A stretch of 40,267 nt of DNA from an uncultured Desulfuromonadales bacterium (GTDB lineage: Bacteria > Desulfobacterota > Desulfuromonadia > Desulfuromonadales > Geopsychrobacteraceae): positions 1 to 40,267 of the forward strand of contig CALZHQ010000031.1 in NCBI GenBank assembly GCA_945787295.1, written 5' to 3'. The translations under genes were made by a program, and so were the position numbers. The notes below the pieces were generated by a model. That model saw nothing but the letters and a program-made list of their open reading frames with translations, had not been told where the DNA came from and ran no database searches. Positions 39,648-40,267 of this stretch are shown in pieces. Position 1 is the first letter of the stretch, and the number at the start of each line of letters is the position of its first letter.

Positions 39648-39903
39648 CCCCTTTGCCTCCCGCCGGAGAGGAACAGATGATTCGGTAGAAGTGTCGCGGG
39701 GTTGCGCCCCCGCTCGTCGCCTTACTCTTTTATCTCACCACTAAAGAGTAAGCAGAAAAGGTGCCCGAGCTCCTTGTCCGCCCGTGGCGGATTCCCTTCA
39801 TTCCGTTCCGCATTGCAGCTCGGAAAAAAACTCGCCTGACGGCTCAGACATTTTTCCTCGAAACCCTGCAAGGCTTCACTGCACTCCGGCGGCGTCACAC
39901 GGG
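39648..39903 (-). repeat. Composite hairpin-rich intergenic repeat, copy 2 (inverted, internally deleted)
   Basis: Part A (39695-39903) is the inverted counterpart of 35480-35692: same end sequences (CCCGTGTGACG ... AACCCCGCG), nearly equal length and the same order of hairpins. The loop of one stem differs while pairing is retained, and CTTACTCTTT/AAAGAGTAAG is shorter. The flank 39648-39694 matches the far end of part B (CCCCTTTGCC ... ATTCGG). The middle of B, roughly 150-190 bases, is therefore missing in this copy. Confidence 0.78.
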
Positions 39904-39930
39904 AAAGGGAGTCAAAAGCTCTGCAACGCG

Positions 39931-39957
39931 AAAAGGCCTCCCGTTTCCGGAAGGCCT
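39931..39957 (-). terminator. Probable terminator of the rubrerythrin-family gene
   Basis: AAGGCCT and AGGCCTT form a 7-bp stem (longer with the GGAAAC-containing loop paired internally), followed by TTTT on the minus strand. It lies 23 bases after the stop at 39980. Confidence 0.6.
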
Positions 39958-39979
39958 TCGATTTTTAGCAAATATTTTC

Positions 39980-40267
39980 TTATACGCCGAAGTAACGCTT
40001 CAGCAGACCGGCAAAAGCCGAACCGTGACGGGCTTCGTCCTTGCACATTTCGTGGACGGTGTCGTGGATGGCGTCCAGGTTGAGCTGCTTGGCCTTGGTG
40101 GCCAGGTCTTTTTTGCCCTGGCAAGCGCCATGCTCAGCGTCAACGCGGGCCTGCAGGTTGGCCTTGGTGTCGGCGACCAGCACATCACCGAGCAGCTCGG
40201 CGAACTTGGCTGCGTGCTCAGCTTCTTCCCAGGCGATCCGCTTGTAGGCTTCGCCGATCTCCGGGTA
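39980..40267 (-). CDS. Rubrerythrin-family diiron protein, partial
   Basis: Ninety-five C-terminal residues are visible; the start lies beyond the right edge. [16 protein letters not shown] has the ExxH of a ferritin-like diiron site. A second helix pair ([20 protein letters not shown] and [18 protein letters not shown]) supplies E and ExxRH ligands as in rubrerythrins. The protein ends LLKRYFGV with no C-terminal rubredoxin domain, so it is either a rubredoxin-less type or a reverse rubrerythrin with an N-terminal rubredoxin. It reduces hydrogen peroxide in anaerobes. A hairpin terminator follows. Confidence 0.85.
   Translation of the reverse strand, partial: YPEIGEAYKRIAWEEAEHAAKFAELLGDVLVADTKANLQARVDAEHGACQGKKDLATKAKQLNLDAIHDTVHEMCKDEARHGSAFAGLLKRYFGV

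Noticed and set aside
35480..39903. Composite transposon bounded by the inverted repeats
   Set aside because: No transposase or integrase gene lies inside, no target duplication is visible, and the enclosed genes look like ordinary chromosomal genes.

Overview
The window reads as chromosomal DNA of a Gram-negative anaerobe. Outer-membrane lipoproteins, a beta-barrel, a TRAP transporter, DUF4019 proteins, ferritin-like and rubrerythrin-type proteins, and c-di-GMP/HDOD signalling together suggest a Desulfuromonadales-like deltaproteobacterium. This is inferred from gene content only; no rRNA or other phylogenetic marker is present. I saw no tRNA, rRNA, CRISPR array, phage gene or transposase.

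Layout. (1) 0-9.4 kb is an envelope-stress block: HtpX protease, a small zinc-ribbon protein, a CpxR/CpxA-like two-component pair followed by a likely 28-residue membrane microprotein, a lipoprotein with degenerate repeats and a peptidoglycan-binding domain, a HELGH metallopeptidase-like protein, a ferritin-like protein, a DUF1992 gene pair and a Spy/CpxP-like chaperone. Perfect GTAAA-N5-GTAAA motifs (the E. coli CpxR box) lie upstream of the regulator gene and upstream of the Spy-like gene, so the block looks like a small Cpx regulon. (2) 9.4-12.9 kb holds a universal stress protein and a minus-strand operon of a lipase-like hydrolase, an uncharacterised polytopic membrane protein and a START-domain protein. 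(3) 13.0-17.4 kb is a TRAP transporter with one permease pair and two paralogous binding proteins, each with its own terminator, and a 118-bp palindromic element between the binding-protein and permease genes.

(4) 17.6-22.8 kb is a plus-strand operon of an MMPL/RND exporter, a LolA-like protein, an outer-membrane beta-barrel and a DUF2892 protein, plausibly a lipid-trafficking route across the envelope. A chemotaxis receptor follows on the other strand. (5) 24.9-35.5 kb is a long run of plus-strand genes, many with overlapping or near-touching ends and GTG/TTG starts: a DsbC-like protein, a U32 peptidase, a methyltransferase, two DUF4019 paralogues, a pirin, a DUF2141 protein, a pentapeptide-repeat/ion-channel fusion, an HDOD protein, a diguanylate cyclase, a D-2-hydroxyacid dehydrogenase and a cysteine-cluster protein.

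(6) 35.5-39.9 kb carries six housekeeping or accessory genes between two inverted copies of a composite, hairpin-rich intergenic repeat. The copies share a ribosome-site-plus-ATG mini reading frame. The window ends inside a rubrerythrin-family gene. The observations I consider most worth following are the predicted Cpx regulon with its microprotein, the composite repeat, the lipase/membrane/START operon and the pentapeptide-channel signalling cluster.
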